Origin: Pseudobutyrivibrio ruminis
GTDB lineage: Bacteria > Bacillota > Clostridia > Lachnospirales > Lachnospiraceae
Direction of reading: 5' to 3'
Assembly: GCA_015057305.1 (NCBI GenBank)
Contig: SVES01000025.1
Location: 1 to 49,839, forward strand
DNA length: 49,839 nt
Both the position numbers and the translations under genes were made by a program. The notes under the pieces were generated by a model, which ran no database searches, was not told the origin of the DNA, and saw nothing but the letters and a program-made list of their open reading frames with translations. The first letter of the stretch is position 1. Each line of letters opens with the position of its first letter. Of the stretch, positions 1-8,111 are shown one piece after another.

Positions 1-13
1 AAATATAATCTTA

Positions 14-55
14 GAAAAAAGGAAATGATGCTGCAAAACTTAGTTTTGCAGCATC
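14..55 (-). terminator. Rho-independent terminator of the pur operon
   Basis: A perfect 13-bp stem (GATGCTGCAAAAC with its complement, 27-55) is followed on the minus strand by TTTCC and a run of six T (15-20). It sits about 40 bp past the purD stop, so it should end the purE-M-N-D transcript. A second short hairpin (AGACACATGT/ACATGTGTCT, about 74-96) overlaps the purD stop codon. Confidence 0.8.
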
Positions 56-94
56 TTCTTTGTCTACACTCTGAGACACATGTATTACATGTGT

Positions 95-1363
95 CTATGA
101 CAATATTGAGTTTGCTATATCATGTCTCATGTACTTATTTTCAAAATCAATCCATTCAGTAGCCTCGTAAGCCTTTGCTCTTGCCTCAACTAATGTATCT
201 CCAAGAGCTGTTATACCAAGTACTCGTCCACCATTTGTGACAATCTCACCTTTGTCGTTAAAAGCTGTACCAGCATGAAAACAGAAATAATCCTTGTTAT
301 TGAACTTATCAAAGCCTGTAATTGGAAATCCTTTTTTGTAAGACACAGGATATCCATCTGAGGCAAGTACTACACATACTGCGGCCTGGTCAGAGAATTT
401 CAAATCAATCTTATCTAAAGTGCCATCAATGCAAGCTTCCATAACATCAATAATATCATTTTGAAGACGTGGCAATACAACCTGTGCTTCTGGGTCCCCA
501 AATCTTGCATTATATTCAAGCACCTTTGGACCATCCTCTGTAAGCATCAAGCCAAAGAAAATAACTCCCTTAAATTCTCTACCTTCTGATTTCATAGCAT
601 CAACTGTAGGCTGGAAGATATTCTTCTGGCAGAATTCTTCTACTTCTTTTGTAAAGAATGGAGATGGTGAGAAGTTACCCATACCGCCTGTGTTAAGTCC
701 TGTATCTCCATCACCAGCACGCTTATGATCCTGAGCAGAAGACATAATCTTTACAGTGTTTCCATCTACAAATGAGAGAACGGAAACCTCTCGACCTGTC
801 ATAAATTCCTCAATGACCATTGTGTTTCCAGCGTCACCAAACTTCTTGTCCTGCATGATTTCTGCAACACCAGCAACTGCATCCTCATGTGTCTCACATA
901 TAAGTACGCCCTTGCCAAGAGCAAGTCCATCAGCCTTAAGAACTATTGGATACTTGGCTGTCTCTAGATACTTTAGAGCTGCTTCCGGATCTGTAAAATT
1001 CTCATAGCCTGCTGTTGGAATATTGTACTTCTTCATCAAATCCTTAGAAAATGCTTTTGAGCCCTCAAGGATAGCTGCATCCTTTCTAGGACCAAAGCAT
1101 CTAAGACCAGCTTCTTCAAACTTATCTACAACACCACCTACAAGAGGGTCATCCATACCTATAATTGTAAGGTCAATCTCTTTTTCCTTAGCAAAGCTTA
1201 CCAGCTTATCAAATTCCATTGCCTTAATATCTACACATTCTGCAAGCTCAGCAATACCCGCATTGCCTGGTGCACAGTAAATCTTGTCTACCCTTTTGCT
1301 TTTTGAAACAGCAAAAGCTATGGCATGCTCTCTTCCGCCGCTACCTACTATTAAAACCTTCAT
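95..1363 (-). CDS. purD: Phosphoribosylamine--glycine ligase (GAR synthetase)
   Basis: This 422-residue ATP-grasp enzyme joins glycine to phosphoribosylamine with ATP, the second step of purine synthesis. Visible marks are the N-terminal GSGGREHAI loop, the central ATP-grasp strand VLKADGLALGKGV, the NTGGMG motif and the metal/ATP-binding LEYNARFGDPE near residue 280. Length is normal for the family. The ATG at 1363 follows a clear GGAGG. It is the last gene of the purine set, 331 bp after purN, and that gap is filled by a hairpin-repeat array. A strong terminator follows. Identification is secure. Confidence 0.97.
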   Translation of the reverse strand: MKVLIVGSGGREHAIAFAVSKSKRVDKIYCAPGNAGIAELAECVDIKAMEFDKLVSFAKEKEIDLTIIGMDDPLVGGVVDKFEEAGLRCFGPRKDAAILEGSKAFSKDLMKKYNIPTAGYENFTDPEAALKYLETAKYPIVLKADGLALGKGVLICETHEDAVAGVAEIMQDKKFGDAGNTMVIEEFMTGREVSVLSFVDGNTVKIMSSAQDHKRAGDGDTGLNTGGMGNFSPSPFFTKEVEEFCQKNIFQPTVDAMKSEGREFKGVIFFGLMLTEDGPKVLEYNARFGDPEAQVVLPRLQNDIIDVMEACIDGTLDKIDLKFSDQAAVCVVLASDGYPVSYKKGFPITGFDKFNNKDYFCFHAGTAFNDKGEIVTNGGRVLGITALGDTLVEARAKAYEATEWIDFENKYMRHDIANSILS

Positions 1364-1387
1364 GATTTATCCTCCAATATTTACTCC

Positions 1388-1690
1388 TTACCACTAGCAT
1401 TTCTGGCTGTGCCTGGTGGTAGTGGTAATTTTTTGCTAGGTTACCACTAGCATTTCTATTTTTGCTGGTTTCCAGTGGTAATTTCCCGCTTGCTTTACCA
1501 CTGGATTTTGCGCTGGCTGATTTCCAGTGGTAATTTCCCGCTGGTTTTACCACTGGATTTCATGTCTTTCTTCTTACAGTGGTAATCCTACTCTTTTTTT
1601 ACCACTGTATTTCGTGCCTTTCCTCTTACAGTGGTAATCCTACCCTATTTTTACCACTGCATTTTCTATCTTTCTTCATACAGTGGTAAT
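1388..1690. repeat. Array of six 52-bp hairpin repeats between purN and purD
   Basis: This fills the 331-bp gap between purN and purD. Left arms (TTACCACT) start at 1388, 1441, 1495, 1547, 1599 and 1651. Right arms ([C/T]AGTGGTAA) start at 1420, 1473, 1525, 1577, 1629 and 1681, so the right arms repeat every 52 bp (first step 53). Each pair can fold as a hairpin. The first pair is TTACCACTA/TAGTGGTAA while most others are CACTG/CAGTG, a paired change that favours structure. Loops differ in sequence. The plus strand is pyrimidine-rich between arms. The last arm ends five bases before the purN stop codon. The same unit forms a second array at 20248-20648. No convincing gene lies here. Confidence 0.9.
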
Positions 1691-1694
1691 ACAT

Positions 1695-2321
1695 CTATTT
1701 TGCAGCAATATGTACCCTGCCATCTACTACGCTGACACATCCGCGGGCGATTAGGTCGATGGCACGGGGCATGATTATCCACTCAGCCTGCTCCATAACA
1801 CGGCGCTGGAGAATTTCAGGCGTATCGTCTTCCTGAACCTCTACAGCCTTCTGCAAGATAATTGGTCCAGTGTCAGTGCCTTCATCCACGAAGTGACAGG
1901 TGGCTCCAGTGACTTTTACACCACGCTCTAGCACGCCTTCATGTACCTTAAGTCCATAGTAGCCTGTTCCGCAAAAGCTTGGAATCAAGGATGGGTGAAT
2001 GTTGATGATTCTGTTTCTATACTGGCGAATCATTTCCTCTGGAATCACTACTAAAAATCCTGCCAGCACAACTAAATCTACATCATAAGAATTAAGCTTC
2101 TCAAGAAATGCTTTATTAAATTCCGTACGAGATGCATAATCCTTTGGGCTAATGCACACCCCTTCGATTCCAGCAGCTGAAGCTCGTTCTAGAGCATAGG
2201 CATTTTTATTATTTGAGATTACAACTGCAATCTCAGTATTATGAATCTCACCTGAATTTATCTTATCAATAATTGCCTGGAGATTTGTACCGCCTCCAGA
2301 CACACATACTGCAATCTTCAT
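1695..2321 (-). CDS. purN: Phosphoribosylglycinamide formyltransferase
   Basis: This 208-residue enzyme moves a formyl group from 10-formyltetrahydrofolate to GAR, step three of purine synthesis. The N-terminal CVSGGGTNLQAI phosphate loop, the catalytic NIHPSLIPSF block (Asn and His) and CHFVDEGTDTGPIILQ with the catalytic Asp are all visible. Length is typical. The start at 2321 is preceded by GGAGAATAG. It lies 48 bp after purM on the same strand, in an operon-like run. The 52-bp repeat array starts immediately after its stop codon. Confidence 0.96.
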   Translation of the reverse strand: MKIAVCVSGGGTNLQAIIDKINSGEIHNTEIAVVISNNKNAYALERASAAGIEGVCISPKDYASRTEFNKAFLEKLNSYDVDLVVLAGFLVVIPEEMIRQYRNRIINIHPSLIPSFCGTGYYGLKVHEGVLERGVKVTGATCHFVDEGTDTGPIILQKAVEVQEDDTPEILQRRVMEQAEWIIMPRAIDLIARGCVSVVDGRVHIAAK

Positions 2322-2369
2322 CTATTCTCCTAACTACGGTGCCTTCTTACGCTCACTTATGATTAAACT

Positions 2370-3395
2370 TTATACAAGGTCTACGCCCTTTTCACCGTCC
2401 ACAATTTTACCTACTACGTAAGGTGTATCACCAGCAGAACGCATAGCTTCCATTGTCTTATCTACATCAGCTGGGTCAACAGCTACAATCATACCAAGGC
2501 CCATGTTATATGTGTTATACATCATCTGCTCAGAAACATTTCCCTTTTTAGCCATAAGCTTAAAGATTGCTGGGACTTCGTAAGAATTTTTCTCTACAAC
2601 AGCACGCTTGCCTTCTGGAAGCATACGTGGAATATTCTCATAGAAGCCGCCACCTGTAATATGTGAGCAAGCCTTTACCCTAACGCCTGCATCCTTTACA
2701 GCTTTAAGCGCCTTTACATAAATACGAGTTGGAGCGATGAGAGCCTCACCAAGTGTGCAGCCCAATTCATCATAATATGTGTCAAGACTTTCCTTTGTCA
2801 TATCGAAAATCTTTCTTACAAGAGAGAAACCATTTGAGTGAACACCAGTAGATGCCATTCCAATAAGAACATCACCATCCTTAAGGTTCTCACCTGTGAT
2901 GATATCCTTCTTATCTACGATACCTACAGCAAAACCTGCAAGATCATACTCTTCCTCTGGCATAAGACCTGGATGCTCTGCTGTCTCACCACCTACAAGG
3001 GCGCAGCCTGACTGCTTACAGCCCTCAGCAACACCGCTTACGATTGTGGCAATCTTCTCAGGGATGTTCTTGCCGCAAGCAATATAGTCCAAGAAAAATA
3101 ATGGCTCGCCGCCAGCACATGCAACGTCATTCACACACATTGCAACTGCATCAATACCGATTGTATCGTGCTTATCCATAAGAAATGCAAGCTTAACCTT
3201 TGTACCGCAACCATCTGTACCAGACAAAAGAACTGGCTCGTCCATATTCTTAATAGCACTCAAATCGAATGCACCTGAAAAGCCGCCCAGGCCTCCAAGT
3301 ACTTCTGGGCGCATAGTGCCCTTCACAAACTTCTTCATGAGCTCCACTGACTCATATCCTGCCTCAATATCCACTCCTGAACTCTTGTAATCCAT
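2370..3395 (-). CDS. purM: Phosphoribosylformylglycinamidine cyclo-ligase (AIR synthetase)
   Basis: This 341-residue enzyme closes the imidazole ring, turning FGAM into AIR with ATP. The family blocks GTDGCGTKVKLA, GGETAEHPGLM and DLAGFAVGIV are present in the expected order, and the length matches the family. The start at 3395 has AAAGGAG upstream. It is followed by purN and preceded by a 230-bp gap that carries a structured repeat element (3428-3566). Its product feeds the PurE step encoded just upstream. Confidence 0.97.
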   Translation of the reverse strand: MDYKSSGVDIEAGYESVELMKKFVKGTMRPEVLGGLGGFSGAFDLSAIKNMDEPVLLSGTDGCGTKVKLAFLMDKHDTIGIDAVAMCVNDVACAGGEPLFFLDYIACGKNIPEKIATIVSGVAEGCKQSGCALVGGETAEHPGLMPEEEYDLAGFAVGIVDKKDIITGENLKDGDVLIGMASTGVHSNGFSLVRKIFDMTKESLDTYYDELGCTLGEALIAPTRIYVKALKAVKDAGVRVKACSHITGGGFYENIPRMLPEGKRAVVEKNSYEVPAIFKLMAKKGNVSEQMMYNTYNMGLGMIVAVDPADVDKTMEAMRSAGDTPYVVGKIVDGEKGVDLV

Positions 3396-3427
3396 GTTTC
3401 TCTCCTTTTAATAAATTACTTTAATCC

Positions 3428-3566
3428 GCCTGTGCCCCTAGTCTTTCAAGCTCCCGTAAGGCATCTCCCATACCTTCGCATGGGAGCCCTCCCGCCGGTG
3501 TAGGTCCTTCCCATGCTCGGCATGGTACCCCCTTACTCACGCTTGCCAACTTCACTTAACACAGGC
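3428..3566 (-). repeat. Structured dispersed element, copy A (about 139 bp)
   Basis: Read on the minus strand, the element is closed by GCCTGTG/CACAGGC. Inside it has the stems GTAAGG/CCTTAC, CCAT/ATGG and GCATGGGA/TCCCATGC. Conserved blocks include GCAAGCGTGAG, ATGCCGAGC and CTTACGGGAGC. Copy B at 35328-35464 has the same blocks and the same stems with different but still paired bases. It lies between purE and purM in the sense direction of the operon. No coding potential is evident. It could be a MITE-like mobile element or a structured RNA. Confidence 0.85.
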
Positions 3567-3625
3567 TCATTTAAATTTTTATAAATAAAAGGAAACCCTT
3601 GATTAAAGAGTTTCCTTCTACGTAT

Positions 3626-4132
3626 CTACGATAGGAAGGCGTGATAGCCTTCGGATTGTAATTTTGCGTCCTTTGATTCTACAGACTCCTTCTGCTCTAC
3701 GATGAAATCGTGGAGTTTGTCTGCTAGGGACGAATCTGTCATGGCAAGCATTTTAACGGCAAGGATGCCTGCATTGGCTCCACCATTGATTGCAACTGTA
3801 GCTACAGGTACTCCTGTTGGCATTTGCACGATTGAATAGAGGGAATCCACCCCTCCTAAATCACTGGTCTTCATTGGAATGCCGATAACTGGGCCTTCAA
3901 AGATAGCTGCGCACATACCTGGAAGATGTGCTGCCTTGCCTGCACCTGCGATAATTAGCTGAACGCCTCTATCCTTTGCAGTCTTTGCATATTCCACAAA
4001 GATATCCGGCTCTCTATGAGCTGAGATGATTCGCATCTCATAGTCCACGCCAAATCTTTCAAGGATTTCCACCGCCTTTGCCATAACAGGCATATCGCTG
4101 TCGCTTCCCATTACAATACTTACTTTTGCCAT
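3626..4132 (-). CDS. purE: N5-carboxyaminoimidazole ribonucleotide mutase
   Basis: This small class I PurE rearranges N5-CAIR to CAIR in purine synthesis. The MGSDSDMPVM phosphate loop, SAHREP and GAGKAAHLPGM motifs are all present. The ATG at 4132 follows AGGAGGATATGTT, giving 168 residues. A longer in-frame reading to 4195 would add 21 unlikely residues encoded inside a large inverted repeat, so I reject it. No purK lies beside it. It is the first pur gene of the group, preceded by the Y-shaped hairpin at 4154-4239. Confidence 0.95.
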   Translation of the reverse strand: MAKVSIVMGSDSDMPVMAKAVEILERFGVDYEMRIISAHREPDIFVEYAKTAKDRGVQLIIAGAGKAAHLPGMCAAIFEGPVIGIPMKTSDLGGVDSLYSIVQMPTGVPVATVAINGGANAGILAVKMLAMTDSSLADKLHDFIVEQKESVESKDAKLQSEGYHAFLS

Positions 4133-4153
4133 AACATATCCTCCTATTATCTC

Positions 4154-4239
4154 GCCAGTTACGGCAACAAGCATTAGTGTTTCTACGCTTCGCATAAGAA
4201 GCTTTGCTTAAGAAACCTAATAGCTTGTCGCCTACTGGC
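4154..4239. repeat. Long Y-shaped inverted repeat upstream of purE
   Basis: The left arm reads GCCAGT, GGCAACAAGC, ATTAG, GTTTCT and the right arm AGAAAC, CTAAT, GCTTGTCGCC, ACTGGC. These pair over about 28 bp with single bulges and one G-T pair. The apex holds two small hairpins, each with a three-base loop (plus strand TACGC-TTC-GCATA, and AAGC-TTT-GCTT), so the fold is a Y or T shape. It ends about 10 bp before the purE ribosome site. It could be a REP-like repeat or a leader structure. Confidence 0.8.
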
Positions 4240-4287
4240 TATCTATACCTAACCTAATATTGCCCTATGGTCGCCATAACAGGCGGA

Positions 4288-6342
4288 CTACATTTCATCG
4301 AGTACCTTATTCAGCTCCTCGGTGCCAGGCACTACGAAGCGGCCCTGGCGAATGACAGGGAGCTCACGTCCATCCGCTGTGTGGACAGTGATGTCACCAA
4401 GCTCATAATAAGGTATTGTTATATCTGTGTGGCAGTTAAAATATGCCTTTGAAATGTCTTCTTTTCTAAGGAGTGAACATGAGTTATCACGGGCTATGCA
4501 CTCCTTGCCGTCAGGGTTGTACATAGGTACATCCTCAGCGTGTGAGTAGCAGGTATCACCTACTGCAAAGTGAGGTCCTGTCTTTTCTGCAATTAGGATT
4601 GGAAGCTTGTCGGCAATGCCGTACTTTTGCCCCATAACAAATGCTCTGGTATTTGTTCCGATAGCAAACTCTCCCATAGGAAGTGTGTCATGCTTGAACA
4701 ATACGTTGTCGTAAATATATTTCTTATTTTCTTCCTCTGAAGCAAAATTGCTGCATGTATATGAAGTAATCTTGCCATCCTCAAACTTAAGCTCTAGATT
4801 ACGGTAACCAAGCTCGTTGAGATAAACCTGTGTGACATGAAGGACTCCGTTTGTTCCTTCAAGCTCAGGTGATGTGAACACTTCTCCAACAGGGATGTTA
4901 ACATCAGCAACGCAGTTTTCAAAATTAGTCTGCTTTGCAGGGTCATCCAAATGATGAAGCTTAACAGTAATATCTGTGTGATTGTCCCCACGACCTGTTA
5001 CATGAACATATTCACCCTGGTCTAGCACATCGATAATGTGCTGCTGGATGTTCTTGTAAAGCTCGTAATCCATTGTATTAACAGCAACTGTCTCGTTGAA
5101 AATCTCGTTAAAATCCTTGCCGATTTCTGGTATCGGATATGCGATAATTGTGAAGCTTCGCTCCTCACCATGAATGTATTCATTAGTAATCTGACCGTTT
5201 TGGCTAGCATAATAGACATTGAGTTCATTTTGCTTGTCGCTATATTTTGCATTAGCCTCGTGATTTGCTGGCTCAAATGGCACTTCACCAAATGTCTCAA
5301 TAACAGCTGGTCCACCATATACTGCTGCAATTTCTTTATTCTTTTCAAAGGTATTCTTAAGAACCTCAAGCATTCTATCTGCCATGCCCTTATCCCAATA
5401 GTAGGCTCTATCGTCCTTGTGGTCATATTCGCACTGCTTATTTGGCACTGATGAATATAAATTGCGAGATGTAGTACCTCCAAATCTAACAGTAGCAGAC
5501 AGTCCCGCTTCGTTGAAAAGCTTAATTGCCTCTCGAGTCATAAGCTCAAAGCCAACTGGTGCATGAACACCTACGGTATCCTTGATGGAAATATCCTTTC
5601 CAGTAACCTCAAAGCCCTTGATGTACCCTTCTACATAAGTGTGTGCCATAGCAACAACATCTTCATGTGGAAGGCTGCGCAAATGGGCTGCAATTTTTCT
5701 TTCATTTGGTCCAATGTACATACCATACTTGTACATGTATCTGTCATCTGAAAGATCATCCTGCATAATAATCTGAGAATAAAAATCGTAGCCAGGATCA
5801 ATCATGCTGATAATCTGTTCCGAAATGAACAGCTGAGAGTAATCGTGCTTTGCAGAATACATTGCATCAAGTATGCTTTCGCGACGATATTTGTCTTCAT
5901 CTTCTATCTGACATTCACCATATATCTGTAAAAGTAGTTCTATATAAATAGTAAATTTGTCAACTCTGCCTGCAAAAGCCGCTTCTATAATATTTGTTAG
6001 TTCATAAAATACAGCTGATAAAGGACCACCCAGTTCTTCCCCAAGCTTGTCCACAGCATATGTAGGATTTAGGAAGCTTTTCTCATACTTTTCCTTTTCA
6101 TAAATAGAAAATATTCTATCATTATCAGCTTGACATTCCTCTAGGGTTCGGTCTCCTACAGTCCCTTTAATTGCCTGGTTCATAATAGGAAGAACCTTCA
6201 TAACGAATTCGGCAGCCTCAATAAAAAACGCCTGAAGCTGCTCTGGCAAATCCTTATCATCCTTTATTTGTTCAATGCGCTCTGTTGCAAGCTCAAAACG
6301 CTCAATAATATCATCTGTCTCCAGAAAAAAAGTTTTACTCAT
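4288..6342 (-). CDS. M29-family aminopeptidase with N-terminal extension
   Basis: The C-terminal part (from about residue 230) matches M29 metal-dependent aminopeptidases, which remove N-terminal residues from peptides in the cytoplasm. The metal-site region is visible as PVGEVFTSPELEGTNG, LPMGEFAIGTNT, KTGPHFAVGDTCYSH and a GRGDNHTD segment. At 684 residues it is far longer than the roughly 400 usual for the family. The extra N-terminal ~230 residues are helical-looking and unassigned. The start at 6342 follows GAGG with good spacing. It is followed by purE and closely preceded by a small membrane protein gene. Peptidase activity is likely; the role of the extension is unknown. Confidence 0.85.
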   Translation of the reverse strand: MSKTFFLETDDIIERFELATERIEQIKDDKDLPEQLQAFFIEAAEFVMKVLPIMNQAIKGTVGDRTLEECQADNDRIFSIYEKEKYEKSFLNPTYAVDKLGEELGGPLSAVFYELTNIIEAAFAGRVDKFTIYIELLLQIYGECQIEDEDKYRRESILDAMYSAKHDYSQLFISEQIISMIDPGYDFYSQIIMQDDLSDDRYMYKYGMYIGPNERKIAAHLRSLPHEDVVAMAHTYVEGYIKGFEVTGKDISIKDTVGVHAPVGFELMTREAIKLFNEAGLSATVRFGGTTSRNLYSSVPNKQCEYDHKDDRAYYWDKGMADRMLEVLKNTFEKNKEIAAVYGGPAVIETFGEVPFEPANHEANAKYSDKQNELNVYYASQNGQITNEYIHGEERSFTIIAYPIPEIGKDFNEIFNETVAVNTMDYELYKNIQQHIIDVLDQGEYVHVTGRGDNHTDITVKLHHLDDPAKQTNFENCVADVNIPVGEVFTSPELEGTNGVLHVTQVYLNELGYRNLELKFEDGKITSYTCSNFASEEENKKYIYDNVLFKHDTLPMGEFAIGTNTRAFVMGQKYGIADKLPILIAEKTGPHFAVGDTCYSHAEDVPMYNPDGKECIARDNSCSLLRKEDISKAYFNCHTDITIPYYELGDITVHTADGRELPVIRQGRFVVPGTEELNKVLDEM

Positions 6343-6346
6343 ATAT

Positions 6347-6682
6347 CTAACCTCTAACTAATCCTATTACAAGGGCAGCCGCCCATACAATCATAGCAAC
6401 CGAGCTAATCACAAAGCATATAATACGATATTTAAATTCTGTCTTTGTTTTCATTTGTCCTATATTAAAGATAAAGGCACAAAGTGAAACCAAAAAACCA
6501 ATGGTACCTAGACCACCAATCCATCTTGGTGTTTCCCCTGCAAAATATACCGCTGCAACTATTATTCCTGCAAACATAATCAATGATGCTAAGGAAACGC
6601 CTGCTGCATACATTGCCTCGATTGGCAATGCCTTTAATTGGTTGCCATAAGAACTGCGCCTACGAAAACGTCCTCGAGCCAT
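6347..6682 (-). CDS. Small membrane protein of unknown function
   Basis: The product is 111 residues with a basic N terminus (RGRFRRRSS) followed by three hydrophobic segments near residues 26-48, 56-73 and 86-108. It resembles small uncharacterised Lachnospiraceae membrane proteins (possibly the DUF6142 group, a weak memory-based match). Its ATG overlaps the pyrE stop as TAATG, so it is probably translationally coupled to pyrE. The peptidase gene starts 5 bp downstream. I cannot assign a function. Confidence 0.7.
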   Translation of the reverse strand: MARGRFRRRSSYGNQLKALPIEAMYAAGVSLASLIMFAGIIVAAVYFAGETPRWIGGLGTIGFLVSLCAFIFNIGQMKTKTEFKYRIICFVISSVAMIVWAAALVIGLVRG

Positions 6683-7368
6683 TATTTAACTCCATATTCC
6701 TTGTAATAATCATCGATACGTGCTTTCATTTCATCATCAATCACTACACGTCCCTGGCACTGTCTGTTGTATAAATGCTCTACAACCTCGCTCATTGAAA
6801 CGATAGCACCTGTTTTAAAGCCATATGTATCTGCCACTTCATCAAGAGCTGTCTTAGAATTGTCTCCTGATAAGCCAACCTCCTGACGATTAAGAGAAAC
6901 CATTAAGCCTACGATTGTAACATCTCCCTGTGCTCGCACGATTGGCACTGTTTCTTCCATACTCTTGCCTGAGGTAGTAACATCCTCTATCATAACTACT
7001 CTATCGCCGTCTTTAATCTTGTAACCTAAAAGTGAACCCATATCTGCGCCATGGTCCTTTTCTTCTTTTCGATTACTGCAATATTTGATTTCCTTGCCAT
7101 ATAATTTATAAAATGCCTCTGCAGTAATTACAGCAAGAGGAATTCCCTTGTAGGCAGGTCCAAATAATACATCAAAATCCTCGCCATAAGCATCATGGAT
7201 AGCCTTAGCATAATACTCACCAAGACGCATAAGCTGACTACCTGTAACATATGCTCCTGCATTCATAAAAAAAGGAGACTTACGCCCTGACTTTAGTGTA
7301 AAATCACCAAATTTTAGGACATCAGACTCCACCATAAACTCTATAAATTCTGACTTATAGTTTTCCAT
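6682..7368 (-). CDS. pyrE: Orotate phosphoribosyltransferase
   Basis: This 228-residue enzyme adds ribose phosphate from PRPP to orotate, giving OMP in pyrimidine synthesis. The PRPP loop VVMIEDVTTSGKSMEE, the substrate block FGPAYKGIPLA and the N-terminal LKSGRKSPFFMNAG are clear. The start at 7368 follows GGAGAGTTTTAT. It heads a run of minus-strand genes and has its own promoter in the 96-bp divergent gap with nth. I see no PyrR-type attenuator in the short leader. Confidence 0.96.
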   Translation of the reverse strand: MENYKSEFIEFMVESDVLKFGDFTLKSGRKSPFFMNAGAYVTGSQLMRLGEYYAKAIHDAYGEDFDVLFGPAYKGIPLAVITAEAFYKLYGKEIKYCSNRKEEKDHGADMGSLLGYKIKDGDRVVMIEDVTTSGKSMEETVPIVRAQGDVTIVGLMVSLNRQEVGLSGDNSKTALDEVADTYGFKTGAIVSMSEVVEHLYNRQCQGRVVIDDEMKARIDDYYKEYGVK

Positions 7369-7407
7369 ATAAAACTCTCCTATTTAAAAGTTCTCACAAA
7401 CAATGCG

Positions 7408-7436
7408 ATTGTACCATAGAAGAATTTTGTTTTCAA
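7408..7436 (-). promoter_or_regulatory. Promoter of pyrE
   Basis: On the minus strand TTGAAA (7431-7436) and TACAAT (7408-7413) are separated by exactly 17 bp, close to the sigma-A consensus. Transcription should begin near 7401, about 30 bases before the pyrE start. Confidence 0.75.
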
Positions 7437-7464
7437 TGAAAAAAGGGAATGATATGATAATTAC

Positions 7465-8097
7465 ATGAGGAAAAAAGAATTAGCACTAATAGTTATTGAA
7501 AGATTAAAAAAAGAATACCCTAGCAGCGATTGCACTCTAGACTATGATGATGCCTGGAAGCTTTTAGTATCTGTCAGGCTTGCAGCACAGTGCACCGATG
7601 CCAGAGTTAATGAAATCGTCCCACTGCTTTATCGCAAATATCCAACTATAGATGATTTGGCAAATGCAGATGCCGCTGATGTGGAAGCCATTGTCCGACC
7701 TTGTGGTCTGGGCAAATCAAAAGCCAAGGATATCGTTGCCTGCATGAAAATGCTTAGAGACGTCTACAATTCAAAGGTTCCAGCAACCATGGAGGAGCTT
7801 TTGGCGTTACCTGGTGTTGGGCGTAAATCTGCCAATCTTATATTGGGGGATGTTTTCGGGCAGCCTGCAATAGTTACGGACACTCATGCCATTAGACTTT
7901 CTAATCGAATTGGCTTGGTGGATAATGAAAAAGACCCCACAAAGGTTGAAATGGCTCTTAGAAAAATAATACCACCAGATGAGGGCAATGATTTATGCCA
8001 TCGTCTGGTGGATCATGGGCGTGCTATTTGCACTGCACGCACCGCCCCTTACTGCGACAAATGTTGCCTTGAGGACGTATGCAAAAAAAGAATATAA
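7465..8097 (+). CDS. nth: Endonuclease III (DNA glycosylase/AP lyase)
   Basis: This 210-residue base-excision repair enzyme removes oxidised pyrimidines and cuts the abasic site. The helix-hairpin-helix LPGVGRKSANLILG carries the catalytic Lys, and VTDTHAIRLSNRIGL carries the catalytic Asp. Four Cys near the C terminus (CTARTAPYCDKCCLEDVC) form the 4Fe-4S site. The first gap is seven residues, against the six I recall for the E. coli enzyme. It is transcribed away from pyrE and ends 14 bp before the convergent permease gene. Confidence 0.95.
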   Translation: MRKKELALIVIERLKKEYPSSDCTLDYDDAWKLLVSVRLAAQCTDARVNEIVPLLYRKYPTIDDLANADAADVEAIVRPCGLGKSKAKDIVACMKMLRDVYNSKVPATMEELLALPGVGRKSANLILGDVFGQPAIVTDTHAIRLSNRIGLVDNEKDPTKVEMALRKIIPPDEGNDLCHRLVDHGRAICTARTAPYCDKCCLEDVCKKRI

Positions 8098-8111
8098 GCA
8101 AAATCCCTTTG

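Noticed and set aside
1341-1553. 70-residue frame over the purN-purD gap
   Set aside because: It runs through the hairpin repeats, shares bases with the purD start, and has repeat-derived composition. It is not a plausible gene.
2322-2369. Another copy of the structured element between purM and purN
   Set aside because: The gap is only 48 bp and has none of the conserved blocks.
3626-4195. Longer purE start at 4195
   Set aside because: The extra 21 residues come from the inverted repeat, and the ribosome site is right for 4132.
6347-6682. Toxin or bacteriocin-like small protein
   Set aside because: Three membrane segments and coupling to pyrE give no support for a toxin; left as unknown.
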